Assembly (NCBI GenBank): GCA_033182465.1
Contig: CP137325.1
Coordinates: forward strand, 620,001-684,000
DNA: 64,000 nt
Direction of reading: 5' to 3'
Origin: Sanghuangporus weigelae
Lineage: Eukaryota; Basidiomycota; Agaricomycetes; Hymenochaetales; Hymenochaetaceae
Positions 20,278 through 34,800 of the stretch are shown here, in pieces. Both the position numbers and the translations under genes were made by a program. Below the pieces are notes generated by a model. That model worked only from the letters and a program-made list of their open reading frames with translations. It was not told where the DNA came from and searched no databases. How positions within the stretch are numbered: the first letter of the stretch is position 1; every line of letters begins with the position of its first letter.

Positions 20278-22712
20278 GGTGCGAGCACGATTCGTACACC
20301 CTCTGCAGAGTTGTCAAGGAGCCAGAGAAGAAAAGGGGAGACGGGAAAGCAGGACGGGGACCGACCAGGGCATATGGCCGCTGAGGCAAGATATATGACA
20401 GACTGAGGGTTGTTTCGATAATATCTTTCCAACAGCTTGGACTCGGCGGATGCAAAACACCCGTCTGAGATCAGATCTAATTTGATTTCAAGCGCCTTTA
20501 TGTACAGCCGCACTCCAAAATCTCCAAATCAAGAGGTTTAGCGACTGATTGAGGAAAGTCAGGTGTACCTGAATCGATTTTCCGCAACGCAACCTTGATT
20601 TTCTCCATTTGTCGACTATTTCCGGCACTTTATATGTAATTCCCTGGACACGACACATTGCACCGAAGGCGGAGCGTGTAAATAAAGCACTCGATCATCC
20701 TGAAGGATCGACCAACACACCTCAATCAGGTTGCGTAACTCTCCCATGAACTTGAAACTGAGATCCAGAAGCGAGAATTTCAGAAGACGCGGCTTTGTTG
20801 ACACGAGTCCTCCGATTACTCAATCCTGCTACAGCAGCTTATCGCTCTCGGGTCAGAAAAGAAATAAATCTGACCCGTGAACTTGGCCTGAGCCGGCGCT
20901 TCTATCCGACTCGCCGGGTCCGATCGCAGCATCAGAAATTTCTCTCCTTTCTGAGCCTCCTGAATCAAAACACATTGTATTGAACCTTACTGGCCCATGG
21001 ATATTTATGGTATCCTCGAAACTGATCTTTGGCGGACACAGAAATTGCCAGGTACCTTATCCATGTCTAACCACACTGTTCCAAGACGGAGTGAACTGAA
21101 CGTCCCGGAACCAGTTGACCTCTGCGCGAACGGTGTACGGCTATCCCGGAGAATCGTTTTGTTCTCTTCGACCTCAGTGCCCCTCGGACCTATGGAGATC
21201 AGCACTATTTCTGGCTGGTTTTCTCAAGAATGGCCTGGATTCCGAATACACCGCCTTGTAGACTTCAACCGGAAATGAATTCAATCTATTACGTGGGCGT
21301 TATCAATCACATACTATTTGGAAAGGTAAGCCTGATATCTTTCAGTAATTAGGCGAGGAACATATTCACAGAAAGAGTTAGATATAAATGTACGTTAGTC
21401 CGCTTGAGTGCTTTCACAGTTTCAGTGCATTCAATACTCTCGTGGGCATTCGCGGGCTTACGGCCATCATGGCGTTCAAGCAAGGAAGAGTGCGCGATAG
21501 GATAGAATCATGCACGTCGTCACAGAAAACCATGCCGCTGACTGATCCAGAATTCTCTGGAGTCGGGATCAATCCGCTGCGAAAGGCTCTTCCTAGTTCT
21601 CCGTTATCACCGTCGCAGATGTACCAACATCACTCTCATGAAAGAACGAGGAGCATCTGCCCGGTAACATAGTCTCTAAGATGGAGGGGTTTCAAACAAA
21701 TCAAAGAGAAATTTTTACCTTATGATCATCATCTAATCAGCGCTTGATGATCGGAAGTCCAGACCAAGCTCTTGGTGACAGTGGCGCAAAATCTCGCTGT
21801 ACATTCATGAGTTCATCCACAGAGTACCATATAAGCATGAAAGTCAGACAGCTGTAGTCTAGCCTTGTTCTCCGTAGTTAAAGTCTGAGCCCCCCAATAT
21901 CTAATCACTCTAATTCCGCATTAAGAGGCCAGGTTCTCTTTCCTCTCTGAGCGTTTTTGCCCACGGCACCGTCGTGCCCCAGATGGTATTGGTAAAAGAA
22001 ATAATGCAAGGTACGCAAAAGTACGGCTAAGTGTATATTGACCGAAACAAGGAAGTGGAGAACGTCGTCAGAGGAACTAGCTCATTTTCTTCCCTGACTG
22101 CTGACCGACTCGGACTCGGGGGTTATTGCCGAGAGGTGGACCTGATGCGGCACGGACGCATTATGCGACGAAGGAACCAGCATTGAAGCATCACATACTA
22201 TATTTCTTCAAAGTACCTATTTTGCACAAGACTTTTTCAGACCTTTTTCTAGATGGATCACAGTCTGCTCAGTACGTGGAGATAAGTAGACTAGCTCAGA
22301 ATATCATACCGCATGTTCCCCGAGCTTAATGAACTAGGAATCTCCCTGTCGGAAGAGTCTGACAGTCTTCAATTTTCCAACTTATCAGCGCGTCGACATG
22401 GAAGAGTCGACATCTCAATGCCAAGACCGACCTCTCGAATGACCGACCGAAGTCTGCGGAGGATGAGCAATCTTATTGACCAGTGTTGTAAAGATGCGGG
22501 AAAAGATCGGGAGAAGGAACGGACTGATACCTGACTTGATCGAGACTGGAACTTTTGGGGCGGCATGTGGTGCAAGATGAATAAAATACGGATGCAGTTA
22601 TATAAAATAAACAAAGATAACAAAATAGAGGATATCCACAAGACATCATGAAAATACTTAACGGAAGACTCACACATTCTAATTTCTACGCTAAGAAAAT
22701 GCATCATCGTGG
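20278..22712. other. 2.4-kb region without a supported gene
   Basis: Holds the transporter promoter on the left and the 3' flank of the LIM gene on the right. Frames of 60-95 aa exist, for example at 20997-21278 and 21388-21672, but none shows a known motif or convincing splice extension. A GATATAAAT element lies at 21380. No repeats with clean termini were seen. Confidence 0.5.
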
Positions 22713-25700
22713 TCAAAGTTCGTTCCTGAGAATGATACTGAAACAATGTTCGCAAAACGGCATCTTCTCTCTCTGGAAGAACGACGGCTCTTCGAATGGT
22801 TTCTGGCAACCCTGAGATCAAGCATAAGCAATATATCCATAATCACGACATATGTAGGTGGCCAGTGACTTACCGTACACACAAAACACTCGTAACACCA
22901 CTTTCCTCCGAGCGCTTCCACAGCACGCATGCCATCGCGTATGCTACGCTTGCACGCCCTACACTTAGGTGCCCTCAGCCGTACATGGCAAGCCTCGCAA
23001 TACGGATGCCCGCGGAACACGGTGAACCCGACTTCTAGTCCATCCTCGTCAACAGCGACATCAAACGCTCCATCGCCCTTTATGTTGATCTCGTTCGGAC
23101 CGAAGCGTTTGGAAGATTTGGCGGAAGAGGGAGTAAGGAATGGGTCCCCACACTCCGCGCAGAAGAAGTGTTGTTCGTGATATGTCCGCTTGCCAAGTGC
23201 TGGGTCGTCCAGCGTTATGAAACGTTCATCAATGATCGGTGTTTTGCATGAGTAACATTGTGGTGCGAATAGCTAAAGGCAATATTTAATAATTGGTATT
23301 CAAGCTAGAAATGAGAATTTTACCCACCTCGTGATAGTCAAGATGGCAATAAGGCTTGCCATCATGTTCATACGAGCTGACGTGTTCAAGCTGCTCGCCG
23401 CATTGACAGCACTTGAAGCACTGAGGATGCCACCTCAGACCCATCGCACTCACAATGCGACCAAAAATACCCCTGCCACAACCTCCGCATACGAGTCCGC
23501 CTCCCCTAGAGCGTTGGTTTGAACCAGAATTCGAGACCGCCGTGACGGATGAAGCCGAACTACTCGGAGGTCGAGGAAGTCCACGCGACCTAGGACTGGA
23601 TGTCGAACTGGCAAGATCATCTAAGATGACTGGCATAGCAACTACATCCGGTCTGCCATTCGGAGGAGCCGATACTGAAATCATCGGACCTGAACTATCC
23701 ACGTCATCGCCAGGCAAATTAATGACGGGTACACTAGGTTTCTGAGGGCTCGACGATTTCGCCAAACCATCGAAATCAAGGCCTCCAGGTAAGTTGATTT
23801 GAGGAATCGGTGGAAGCGATATCTGCGGAAAATCGTCAGGCGTCTTGATCATCGGGATCGATGGCACCGACGAAGATGAGATCGAAGCTGACGGGGAGGG
23901 TGTGCGACGTAAGGAAGGAGGCGGTGCATCGTCCAAGTTCAAATTGACAGTCGACGACCGACACGATGTACGTGTCGAAAACGGGTAGGACTCTGTCGGC
24001 GAGGTGGATCCTGGTTTGTAACTACTGGTCTGCGCTGCTGATCTTTGCGTTCGGGCTGGCGAAGCCACAGCCGGCTGAGGCTTTGCCTGTTTAGGATTGG
24101 CTTTCTCTTCTTCCAATGACATCTTCGCAAATCGAAGAGCCATCGAAGTCTTCGGCTCACTAGCAGCAGCAATCTTCTCCAGGTCCGCAGTTGGCAGCGT
24201 CCATGACGGCGTCCGTTCAGTCCGCGACGGTTGTGGTTGTCGTACCGCAGGCATCGGCAACTTTTGCTGCTGCTGAGGTGCCTGAGGTTGAGGCGACCGA
24301 GGTGAAACAGGCGCTGTAGAAGGTGGTGCAGAGATAGATAGCTTCGGAGCTGAAGACTTTGTGGGTGAAACAGATTTCGAAGATGTCTGTGTTCGTGTAA
24401 CAGCTTCATTCATGCCCTGTTCAACACACTCCCATGCCTTGCGTCGATCGACAACACTCTTTGTCCTCATTGGTAAGTCTTTAATTCCATACTTCGGAGA
24501 AGCAGTTTCACCCTTCCCACCAGCGTTAAAGACCGAAGAGTTACGCTTGGGGAGGTCGAGAATTCCGTATTGCGGAGAGTATTGTGGAGAAGGCGTACAT
24601 TGACGGCTCTGTTTGCTTTCCCGACTCTTAACAGATAAACGATCATCATCGTCCTCTATTCCAGAGTTCATAGATACGTCTGGAAGAGGTGCCTTGGAGA
24701 CGACATGTGGAGAACTTGACAGAGGTGCAGTGGATTTGGTGGCCTGGAAAGGTGTCGACACCGAACTCAATACACTTTCGCGTTTCTCAATATGAGAGAG
24801 ATCGGGTGGAGCAGTAGAAGATTGCGGAAGAGCGCGACGCTGGGTTGGCGTGATATCTTTCGTGGCATCGCTATACGGAGGCACTTGCTCTGGGGTCTGA
24901 GTTCTTTCCGATAATGCCTTTGCTGGCGTTTGAATATTTGACGATTTGGGAGCAGCTGACGAACCAATGGACGGAGAATAAGATGTTGCAGGTGTTACCG
25001 AAGATGCTGACGGATAATGTATAATCGTCACTGGTCTCGGTAAGGACTGGGGCAGCATATTGGATACAGGGGATGGTAATGAACGGCCCGGCCCATTGAC
25101 CTGGAAGGCAGATCCTGGAGGTTGCGCCTGAGGAGGCATAGATACGGGCCGAGGGCGAGGTTGGCCGGGCTGCGGCAATGGACGTCTGGAAGCAATGGTC
25201 GGAGTTCTTTGAGGTGCTTGAGGTTGCGGTTGAGAATGATGTTGAGGCTGAGGCTGCGGTTGCGGGATGGGAGCCATAGGAGCTGATACAGAAGAAGGTG
25301 CAGGTGCAGGTGCAAATGCAGGAGCTGCAGAAAACGGTGAAGCAACCTGTGGAGGAGCCGCTTGCAGAGGACTAGTTGGATGTCCAGCCTGACTCTGGGA
25401 AAACGAAGGTGTGTAAGACGGAACATGCGAAGCTTGGTATTGCTGAGCCGGGTATTGTTGAGGTTGTCGTAGAGGCTGCGATTGAGGAGGAGGTTGATAC
25501 GTAAACTGGTGCTGGTGCTGGGGTTGCTGCTGAAGTTGAACATGATTCTGGGGCTGAGATTGTTGGATGGCAGTGGCAGCAGCAGCCTCGCGCTGTCGCT
25601 GGCGAGCATTGTACGCTTCATACAGCGCAAAGGCTCGAGCAGGAGTTGGTTGTGGGCCCGGTAACATCGGGAAAGGGGAGTAGCCATACATGTTCTGCGC

Positions 25701-26192
25701 ATATGTCGACGGGTTGTATTCGGAACGAGGTGTAGCCGCGTACTGCGAGGAAGGCGTGTACGTTGATTGAGCATGAGGCTGAGGCTGAGGCTGAGGTTGA
25801 GTCTGCCCCTGTGTTTGTTGTTGCGCATGAGTGTACGATGGTTGATATGGATGCTGAACTTGACCATATTGACTCTGCGGCCGATTATACTGTTGGTGAT
25901 TCTGCGGCTGTATCTGCGGCTGGCTTGGTCCAGGATGTACAGAGTGCTGCTGGTACTGTTGCTCCCTCTGGTTCTGCCCACTGGAGGAACGCGCTTGTTG
26001 CGCTGGATGCTTTGGAGGCGCAACATGCTGTCGATAGTCATACGCATTCGAGCGCAAATGCAGTGGCACCGAAGTCGTCGGCTGAGAAGTTTGCTCGAAA
26101 CCCTGGCGAGCACCATAGAACGAGGAGACAGGGGTACCGCCCGATGTTGGCGGCGCCGCCGGTGGGTAGTATTGTTGCTGATAGTGGCTCAT
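22713..26192 (-). CDS. Three-LIM-domain protein with Gln/Pro-rich N-terminus (paxillin-like)
   Basis: Likely cytoskeletal or polarity adaptor resembling fungal Pxl1/paxillin. Exons (minus strand) are 26192-23328, 23272-22874 and 22811-22713, summing to 3363 nt (1120 aa). Introns are 55 and 62 nt. The first 550 residues are low-complexity Gln, Pro and Ser with many His-Gln runs. A Ser/Pro region with 'YGILDLPKR' and 'YGIKDLPMRT' repeats follows. LIM1 starts CGGCGRGIFGRI and ends CHLDYHELFAPQC. LIM2 starts CYSCKTPIIDERF and ends GHPYCEACHVRL. LIM3 starts CRACKRSI and ends MPFCEHCFSIILRNEL. All three are at the C-terminus, and zinc ligands appear intact. The poly-Gln tract is prone to length variation. 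Confidence 0.88.
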
Positions 26193-26517
26193 TGCTCGCT
26201 GTTACACGCGTTAATACGCGCCTTCGTCGTTGCTGCTTGCCGTCGTGCTCGCTGTTCGGGCACACGACGTGATGGTACTTAAATCAGAACTAATGAGACT
26301 CAGACTGACGTTGTATGGTTGACTAGTGAGAAGCGTGTCGAGTTGAACTTCGACGCAGATTTAGTCACAACTTCTCACGACTGCTTATCACTCAAACCAA
26401 ACATAAGGTATTTTGAAGGTTTGTTCTGGTCATTACACGAAGCGTAGATAGGCACAGAATACAGGTGGTGATAAATAGGTAATACATGGAACCCAGAAAC
26501 GAAGCAGAAAGACGCGT
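26193..26517. other. Intergenic
   Basis: Promoter side of the LIM gene and 3' flank of the H2A gene. No other feature was seen. Confidence 0.5.
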
Positions 26518-27094
<577 letters not shown>

Positions 27095-27432
27095 GTTGTT
27101 GTAGTTGAATGGGTTGAGGTGAAAAGTTAAGTTTTTGCAGCGTCGAGGTGACAGACGATGAGGGCAGCGAAAGAGTTGAAGGACACTTCGCAAGCCGACG
27201 CGAGCTGCTCTTATATGGTGCGATACGTGGCTGTGCCAAAATTGAGGATAACCACCGCGTGACTGTTGAGTCACACCGTGCCGATAACGCGACTTGACCA
27301 AATACATGTAAACACCGGATCCGCATAAATGCTCGCCGCTCCTTTCCGTCGCCTTCGACCACATCTTCGACGCACCCACAAACACCGTTACCCAGTACTA
27401 TCAACAACTTTCAACAACTCAAATTATTCGCA
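27095..27432. promoter_or_regulatory. Bidirectional H2A/H2B promoter
   Basis: 338 bp between the two start codons. A TATA-like TATAA on the minus strand lies near 27211-27215 for H2A. CATAAAT at 27324-27330 is placed for H2B. Almost exactly at the centre (27259-27274) is a palindrome with arms GTGACT and AGTCAC separated by GTTG. Its central position suggests a site for a factor acting on both genes. Confidence 0.6.
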
Positions 27433-28022
27433 ATGGCTCCCAAACCCGCTTCGACCGCTGGCAAGGCTCCTGCCTCAACCGCCTCCAAGGCTCCAGCTGC
27501 TGAGAAAGCAACTAAGACTGCGAAGAAGACCGCACCGGGTGACGGCGACAAGAAGAAGAAGCGCAGGGTCCGTAAGGAGACGTACGCCTCTTACATTTAC
27601 AAAGGTGAATTACTTCCAAATGGCTTCAAGAGCGCGGATGACTTAGTTGTTTTGTTAGTCCTTAAGCAGGTCCACCCCGATACTGGTATCTCCAACAAGG
27701 CAATGGCTATTTTGAATTCCTTCGTCAACGATATATTTGAGCGAATTGCCACTGAGGCATCCAGTGTGTATTCTTTACTAATTACTTAGCCATGTGCATT
27801 CTGACTCGTGTGTTTCAGAACTTGCGTCGTACTCCAAGAAGTCGACCATCTCATCGCGGGAGATTCAGACTTCCGTTCGTCTCATACTTCCTGGTGAATT
27901 GGCCAAGCACGCCATCTCTGAGGGGACCAAGTCGGTCACCAAGGTACGCTGTCACGACTTATTTCCGTTGACTTTGTTCTCATGATCCTTACTTACAGTT
28001 CTCGAGCGCGAACCCGAAATAA
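27433..28022 (+). CDS. htb1: Histone H2B
   Basis: Core nucleosome histone. Exons are 27433-27604, 27659-27763, 27819-27943 and 27999-28022, summing to 426 nt (141 aa). Introns are 54-55 nt. The Lys/Ala-rich tail is followed by [58 protein letters not shown] and [15 protein letters not shown]. The C-terminal [12 protein letters not shown] carries the Lys that is monoubiquitinated in fungal H2B. Co-expression with the adjacent H2A is expected from the shared promoter. Confidence 0.97.
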
Positions 28023-28289
28023 AGCGCTTTATGTACACATGTATTTCTATCTTACGTGTATTCATATTTATAATTGATTTTCCTGGTTTCTCCTGGTGTG
28101 CAGTTATCTTAAGAAGTAGACCGTTGTCGATGTGTAATGCTCCGACAGAGTGTTAGATTCTTGGAGAGCGAAAATACAGTGTGCGTTGAGTGATCGCTAC
28201 AGAATGAGTGCCAAGTAAGACAAACAAGAAAGATCCATCATTCTATCTATCCATCCATCCAATGATCTATAAGACTGTTATGGGTATGT

Positions 28290-31263
28290 TCAAACAGTAG
28301 GCCTCGTCTCAAACTGGGGCAGGCCTCCACGATCCCTCTCCACCATCGGCGCACTTCTTCCTCTCCATGGCCACGACAAAGACAAAAATCCGCTCCTTTT
28401 GGGACCTTCAGCTCGCTCAGAACGATTCCGTGCGCTACGCAAGCGCCACGGATGTCTGATGCTAGATGCGAGAGTGGAAGAAGCCGTAAGTCGAGACCGT
28501 ACCGAGCGCATCGAGCGCTGTGAACGCACGGAATGTGCGTCCGAGTCTATCGTGTCCAGCTCGATCTCGTCAGCTTCGCTTATGCTTCCATGCAGATTCG
28601 AGCTCAAGTTTGTGCTGCCTTTTCGCCGCGTCAATTCCGGTCGCGAAGCCGCGTCAGAGTGCACGGTCGACTCAGTTTCTGAATCCTTATCGGGAGCGGG
28701 TGAGGAAGTAAACGAAGAAAACCGCCTGCGCTTCTTCTCCCAGCCCGTCTGGACAGTCCACAGGATAAAGATGAGGGCAAAGGCCCAGACGATGCCGTAG
28801 ATGATTCGCTTGGTGAGCGTGATGTCCCCACCCATGTTGTAGAAGCAGGCGATGGCGATGGAAGCGAGGAATGTCACCATTCTGAAGAATGTGGCATTTC
28901 GTTTAGATGAGATGTAAGATGAAGAGAACGACGGGGAAGGACGTACCCCCAGATGAGAAGTGCATATGGCAGACTGTACAAGATCGCTAACGTCTCGAGA
29001 CCCAGCTGAGGATGGTTCCGAGACTCGATAAATGCGAGCTGAGTTACCGTTATCATTATGAGTAAAACCATTCTCGGATATCATTGTGAAAGGTACCGAT
29101 TACGCACATAATCTTCAGAAGAATCCTTGGCCCCAGTGCGCATCTGGCGAACGAGTAACAATCCGATTATGATGCCCGCGAGACTCGCGATGATGGAGAT
29201 CTGGCTCACAACGCCTGCAGGCGAAGTGAGGAGTCCTGGACCTAGGTCGTCTGATATGATGTTTGGGATAGCTAGGAATGCGACGTTGGCGTTCACGAGC
29301 ACCGTCGCCTATCGTACCAGAATGCAACACGACGCGATAGTCAGTCTCAGCGCGGACGAAAAGACATAAAGGGGAGCATTGCCTACTCACATAGAGAATG
29401 AATTGCTCCCAGTCCCTCTCGATCTTCCCCTGGAAGTCCCTCCAATGGCGTACCTTGACAATGTTATCGACCCAGACCTTCTCAAGCGCCACAAGATGGA
29501 CCTCTGGCGCATAGAAGAGAACGGGGGAAAGCAAAGTGATCAGCGGAGAACGTCTCTTCTTTCCGTTTTGACCGTGCACGCTCTGATAAGGTGAGAGACG
29601 GGCGCCGTTGAAGCCGAAAAAGTTGAAGAAACGTTCGTTTGCTGCACATAGTGTATAGCATGAGGTACTGCACGAGATGCGATATGGAATGCCTTACCGA
29701 GAACGGCCATCATACGGGCTGATAAAGTTTATTATCAGCGAGAATGTTGCGAGTCCTGAATGGACAAGGCTTACCCGATGTCTGGACAACATAAGGCAGA
29801 GCATTCTCCGATGTCTGAAGAGCTGTGCTGCTGTCAGTACTTCACCAAAGACCATCCATTACATATAGTTATGCTTACATCGCAATTTCTTCACAGATCC
29901 TATTGCCGACTTGAGCTCGTCACCGTCGAAGCCAGAGGTAGAGCTTAGTGAAGTTTCAACATCTGGGAAGGAAATCAGGGATTACAATATGGTTCACGGA
30001 ATGGTAGTATACCAATGTGCTGTTGGAGAAGGATGCCCAATAACTCGTCCAATAGACCGTTTTGTAGCGGACGGTGGTTCGGGAAGTAGTCGATGTGCTG
30101 CCAATATTCAAACTCAAACATATACCCTGCATGATACTTCAGCTGAACATCACGTTCAAAACAAACATGACAAGGAACTCACGAAAGTGTTCACGATGCT
30201 CAACGCCGAAGTTTCCCGGGAGAACCGAGTCGTCGACGATGCACTCATCTATCCAGAAAAGACGCCGATGGTCGAGATCCACCATGTAGTACGACCAATA
30301 ATCTTTGTGCAGCTCGAACACGACTTCCACATTGGTAGGCAGACCTTTGTAATTTTCCGCTCGGCGCTCGAAAGTCTTAATGAAGTGCTCAGCTTCGGAA
30401 AGTGTCGAGCGATTGTCGAGATTCTCCTCAGTAAGGTAATGGAACCTTCGAAAGACCCTGAGGAAGTAGAGTTGACCCTCTGGTTGAATATAGTGTCTCC
30501 AATATGGGACGTCCAATTCGCTGAGCAACACGATCAGCATATCAATTCTCTGAAACATATAGAAAGATTTCTCACTCGTAAACCGTGAGCGTTTCCAAAG
30601 GCTCGAATACCCAGGGTCCAGTATCATTTTGTCTGATAGGAGCAAATTAGCATGAAATTAAACTAGAAATATTATAATTCCTCACATGATTATATTACGA
30701 TCATATCGTGAAGTCATAGACGGAAGGAAGCTTTTGAATGGCTTGTCCGGAAGTGCGACGATATTGGCAGGTTCTGCAACCGTCGTTCCCGGTGGTGCAG
30801 GTAACTCGCACGCAGTGTTTCCGTCCTCGTCTGATAAGCATAAAGTGGGAGTCGTGGGCGACATGGGCGAGGGTGATAAGGAGCTTGGCAATTCGCGGAG
30901 AGTCGATGTAGGAGAAGTACAGGTAGGTCCCATGTGGTACGATTCTAGCGTTGTGTGCCTTGTGTAGGAGCGAGCTGGAGGGGGTTTTCTGGGAGTAGTA
31001 GAGCAAGCCATGAATACTACTGGACGCTCAGGAGCATTGTTATGTCCATCTTGCTGAACATCGTCGAGAGTCGTCGAGTTAAGCGGCTGCTTGCTCTCAT
31101 ATCGCTCTTTGTCACCAGCCTGAGTGATTAAGCGCGAGCCATTTAGCAGTCGCGGCGATAGAGCCGAGACTATTCGGAGTAACCAGTGCAGTGATCGACG
31201 ACCCCATCGGCGACAGAGATCAAACAGATTTCGAAACAAAGTCAGTAACAGCCGCTGGTCCAT
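28290..31263 (-). CDS. Multi-pass membrane protein with WW-like N-terminus, copy 1
   Basis: Member of an agaricomycete-expanded family of unknown function. The ATG at 31263 starts a Pro/Ser-rich region ending SRYDRNII. Splicing then gives DELDVPYWRHYIQPEGQLYF, half of a WW-like motif. Next come NVEVVFELHKDYWSYYMVDLD and RRLFWIDECIV. Introns of 53-57 nt fit in frame, for example 55 nt before DELDV and 57 nt joining EHFR to YMFEFEYWQHIDYFP. Further exons encode RFFNFFGFNGARLSPYQSV and EKVWVDNIVKVRHWRDF. Membrane segments follow: LVNANVAFLAI, IIASLAGIIIGLLLV, LETLAILYSLPYALLIWG, VTFLASIAIACFYNMG and GIVWAFALIFILWTV. A Ser/Arg-rich cytosolic tail ends at 28290. Not every internal exon was placed. 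Related to the gene at 47988. Confidence 0.72.
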
Positions 31264-31845
31264 ATGATGACTGAGGGCAAAGCTCTGTTGGGGGTATGCC
31301 CCTTTGAGGTGGACGAGGAGGAAGAGTCACAGCATGAGCGGTCCCGTGCATATAGGACCCAGGAATAGCTGAGGCAATGCCCATCAAACACGAGGCATAC
31401 TGGAAATCCAAACATATTCACGAATAAAACTTCTAGAAAACAGATAATACAAAATTATTGTTGCTCGCTTTGAATAGACTTAGGCGGTCCAGTAAAGCAG
31501 AGATGGTGGCGGTAGACGCAAAACGTGTTGGGTGGCAGCGCAGCTTCCGAATTGAATTACTCGAGAAGGTGTAAAAATAAGCAAATAAATCAGTATTCTT
31601 GTGACGTGTATCCTATATATGGAAGGCGACCTACGTGTAACGCGCTTCTCCTGTACATCCACGTCGCGTACACACTACTCTTCTCAAATTGCAAGCGACA
31701 TCGCTACCTCTCTGTGCAGATTGTCCAAACCCACAACGACGATCGACCGACTCTAACTTGCTTGCTGGTGTCGCTTTGCTGTAAATCTTTCCTGTTTTCT
31801 GGCTTTTGAGTTGGCGGCGAGCACTCCGAGGGACAACTTGCAATC
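31264..31845. other. Intergenic between divergent genes
   Basis: Upstream DNA shared by the WW-like membrane gene (-) and coatomer alpha (+). Short frames here have no support. Confidence 0.45.
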
Positions 31846-34800
31846 ATGTCGGTGATGCTCACGAAATTCGAGTCTAAAAGCAACAGGGTCAAAGGTGAGC
31901 AGATTCAATCTTTTTGTGCTGCTTTGCCTTGCTTAGCTTGCGGTTAGGTCTCGCCTTCCACCCGACCCGACCGTTACTGGCGGCTTCGTTGCATAATGGT
32001 AGCGTGCAGCTCTGGAATTACCGAATGGGCGTGTTGGTAGATCGATTCGAAGAACACGACGGTGAGCTTCGAGCGTGATTTGCTCGAATATTTACTTAAT
32101 GTTCTGCTTCTCTTAGGCCCAGTTCGCGGCGTCCATTTCCATCCATCGCGTCCTTTGCTAGTAACAGGTGGAGACGATTATAAAATCAAGGTCTGGGGTA
32201 AGCACAGTTTTGCCCTGATGCACAATGGGTGGATATTGACGTGAAGCTAGATATACGACCACAAACTAGACGGTGCCTTTTCACGCTACACGGGCATCTC
32301 GATTATGTGCGGACCGTCATGTTCCATCACGAAATGCCCTGGATTGTGCGTTAGCTCTTTCATTCTACTTGATTTTGTATCCGAAGGCGCCTTCATACTT
32401 AGATCTCTTGCTCCGATGACCAAACGATACGGATATGGAACAGCACTTCGCGTAACTGCATCGCGATTCTAACGGGTCACTCGCATTATATTATGTCTGC
32501 GCTTTTTCACCCGAAAGAAGACCTGGTCGTGTCAGCTTCGATGGACCAAACTGTGCGCGTATGGGATATTTCCGGTCTTCGCAAAAGCACTCCCAGCTCT
32601 GCCCCCGGTGGATTCGAGACTTTTGACACATTCTCCACTGTAAAATACGTTTTGGAAGGACATGACCGCGGCGTCAACTGGGCGACTTTCCATCCCACTC
32701 TTCCTCTCATAGTATCTGCAGCAGACGATCGCCAAATCAAGCTCTGGCGAATGAGCGACTCAAAGGCATGGGAGGTCGACACTTGTCGTGGGCATTTCAA
32801 TAATGTCTCCAGTGCCCTTTTCCATCCTCGTCATGAGCTGATTATCTCCTGCGGAGAAGACAAAACCATTCGTGTCTGGGATATGGCAAAGCGCTCGCCC
32901 GTGCAGACCTTCCGACGAGAACATGACCGCTTCTGGGTTCTCGCAGCTCATCCGGAGCTCAATCTCTTCGCTGCTGGACACGACAACGGTCTGATCGTCT
33001 TCAAGCTCGAGAGAGAACGTCCGGCGTACGCCCTTCACGGAGACACGCTTTATTATATCCGTGACAAATACGTACGGCAGTACGACTTTAACTCAGGTGC
33101 AGACGTTGGTGTCCTTAGCGTGCGGAAGTTTGGCAGTCCGTATATCCCTCCTAGGACTCTGAGCTTCAACCCAGCAGAACGCGCTGTTGTGATCACAATC
33201 TCTTCGGACAACGGCCTCTTCGAACTCTCGCATCTTCCCAAGGATGGTGTTGGTGAAGTTCGCGACTCCGCAACGGAAGGCAAGCGCGGTTCTGGCTCGA
33301 GCGCAATTTTTGTCGCGCGGAATAGGTTCGCAGTTCTCAACAAGACAAACCAGGTACTAGAAAGAATTCGTGTCTAGTCAGAAAATGCTAATATTTGTCT
33401 TATTTAGTTGATCGAAATTCGTGACCTTTCAAACTCAATCGTCAAATCCGTGAAACCGCCTGTTCAGACAAACGAGATCTTCTACGGTGGGACTGCGAGT
33501 CTCATTCTTAGCTCTACAAGTACAGCCGTTTTGTACGATATTCAGCAAGGGAAAAAGATCGCTGAAATCACCACTCCCCCTGTCAAATACGTTGTATGGA
33601 GTAATGATGGTACTTTGGTAGCCCTGCTAAGCAAGCACAGTAAGTCGGGTCTTCTATATGTCTGTCTTATCGCTCAAGTGCTTTCCAGCCGTAACGATCG
33701 CGAACAAGAACTTCAGTCAGAGCAGCTTGATACATGAGACTATCAGGATCAAGTCCGGCGCATGGGATGATTCTGGTGTGCTGATCTACTCGACGCTGAA
33801 CCATATCAAGTACTGTCTGCCACAGGGGTGAGTCGCCGTTGACTCGAGCTGTCAATGATAATCGCAGAAGATAATCTATATTCTCCAGCGATACTGGTGT
33901 TATTCGTACGCTCGACAACCCCGTATACCTCACACGAGTGAAAGGTCCCGTTGTGCACTGTCTCGACCGCTCTGCCCGCCCGAGGATGATCAACATCGAC
34001 CCTACCGAGTACCGCTTCAAGCTTGCTCTCTTGCGCCATAACTATGAAGAGATGCTGCATATAATCAAAACGTCGAATCTGGTCGGTCAGAGCATCATTG
34101 CGTATCTGCAGCAAAAAGGTTTCCCAGAGGTTTGTAGTTCTGATTTCTGCTCCAGCAGGGCGTTTCTGAGCTTCGTCTTTAGATTGCTTTGCACTTTGTG
34201 GAGGACAAGAAGACGCGATTCGATCTTGCTATTGAATGCGGAAACCTGGATGTAGCCTTGGAAATGGCAACCACCATAGATAGACCGGAAAGCTGGAGTC
34301 GCCTCGCTCAACAGGCACTCAAGCAAGGAAATCATAAAGTAAGGGTTCCGACCTGCGAGATAAATTCTCATTTTGAATTTTGAATTGCAGATTGTGGAGA
34401 AAGCATACCAAAGGACGAAGAACTTCGATCGTCTGTCGTTCTTATACCTTGCCACCGGCAGTACGGAGAAGCTCTCGAAAATGCAGAAAATTGCATCATC
34501 TCGCGGTGATCCGATGTCTCGCTTTCACAATGCATTGTATGCTGGTGATGTGGAGAACAGAATTGTTGTTCTTCGGGATGTCGGAATGTGTATGTTCGTT
34601 TGTGTTGCTCTAAATGCTATGTCCTGATTTGCTTGTAGATCCTCTGGCATATCTTACCGCGAAGACCAACGGTCTGACAGACCTTGCTCAGGAAATTCTT
34701 GAGGAAGCGGGTTTGAACGAGACAGATGTAGACGACGTGCCAGACTTCGGTACTTCAACTTTAAAGCCTCCGTCTGTCGTTACTCCGATCACAGACTTGA

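Noticed and set aside
22713-22811. Apparent frameshift at the end of the LIM gene
   Set aside because: A first reading dropped two bases. With the full sequence the frame runs through QREKMPFCEHCF to the stop without a shift.
25028-26116. Long frame on the minus strand within the LIM gene (about 360 aa)
   Set aside because: It is the shifted-frame shadow of the Gln/Pro-rich repeat of the LIM protein, giving only Arg/Leu-rich sequence.
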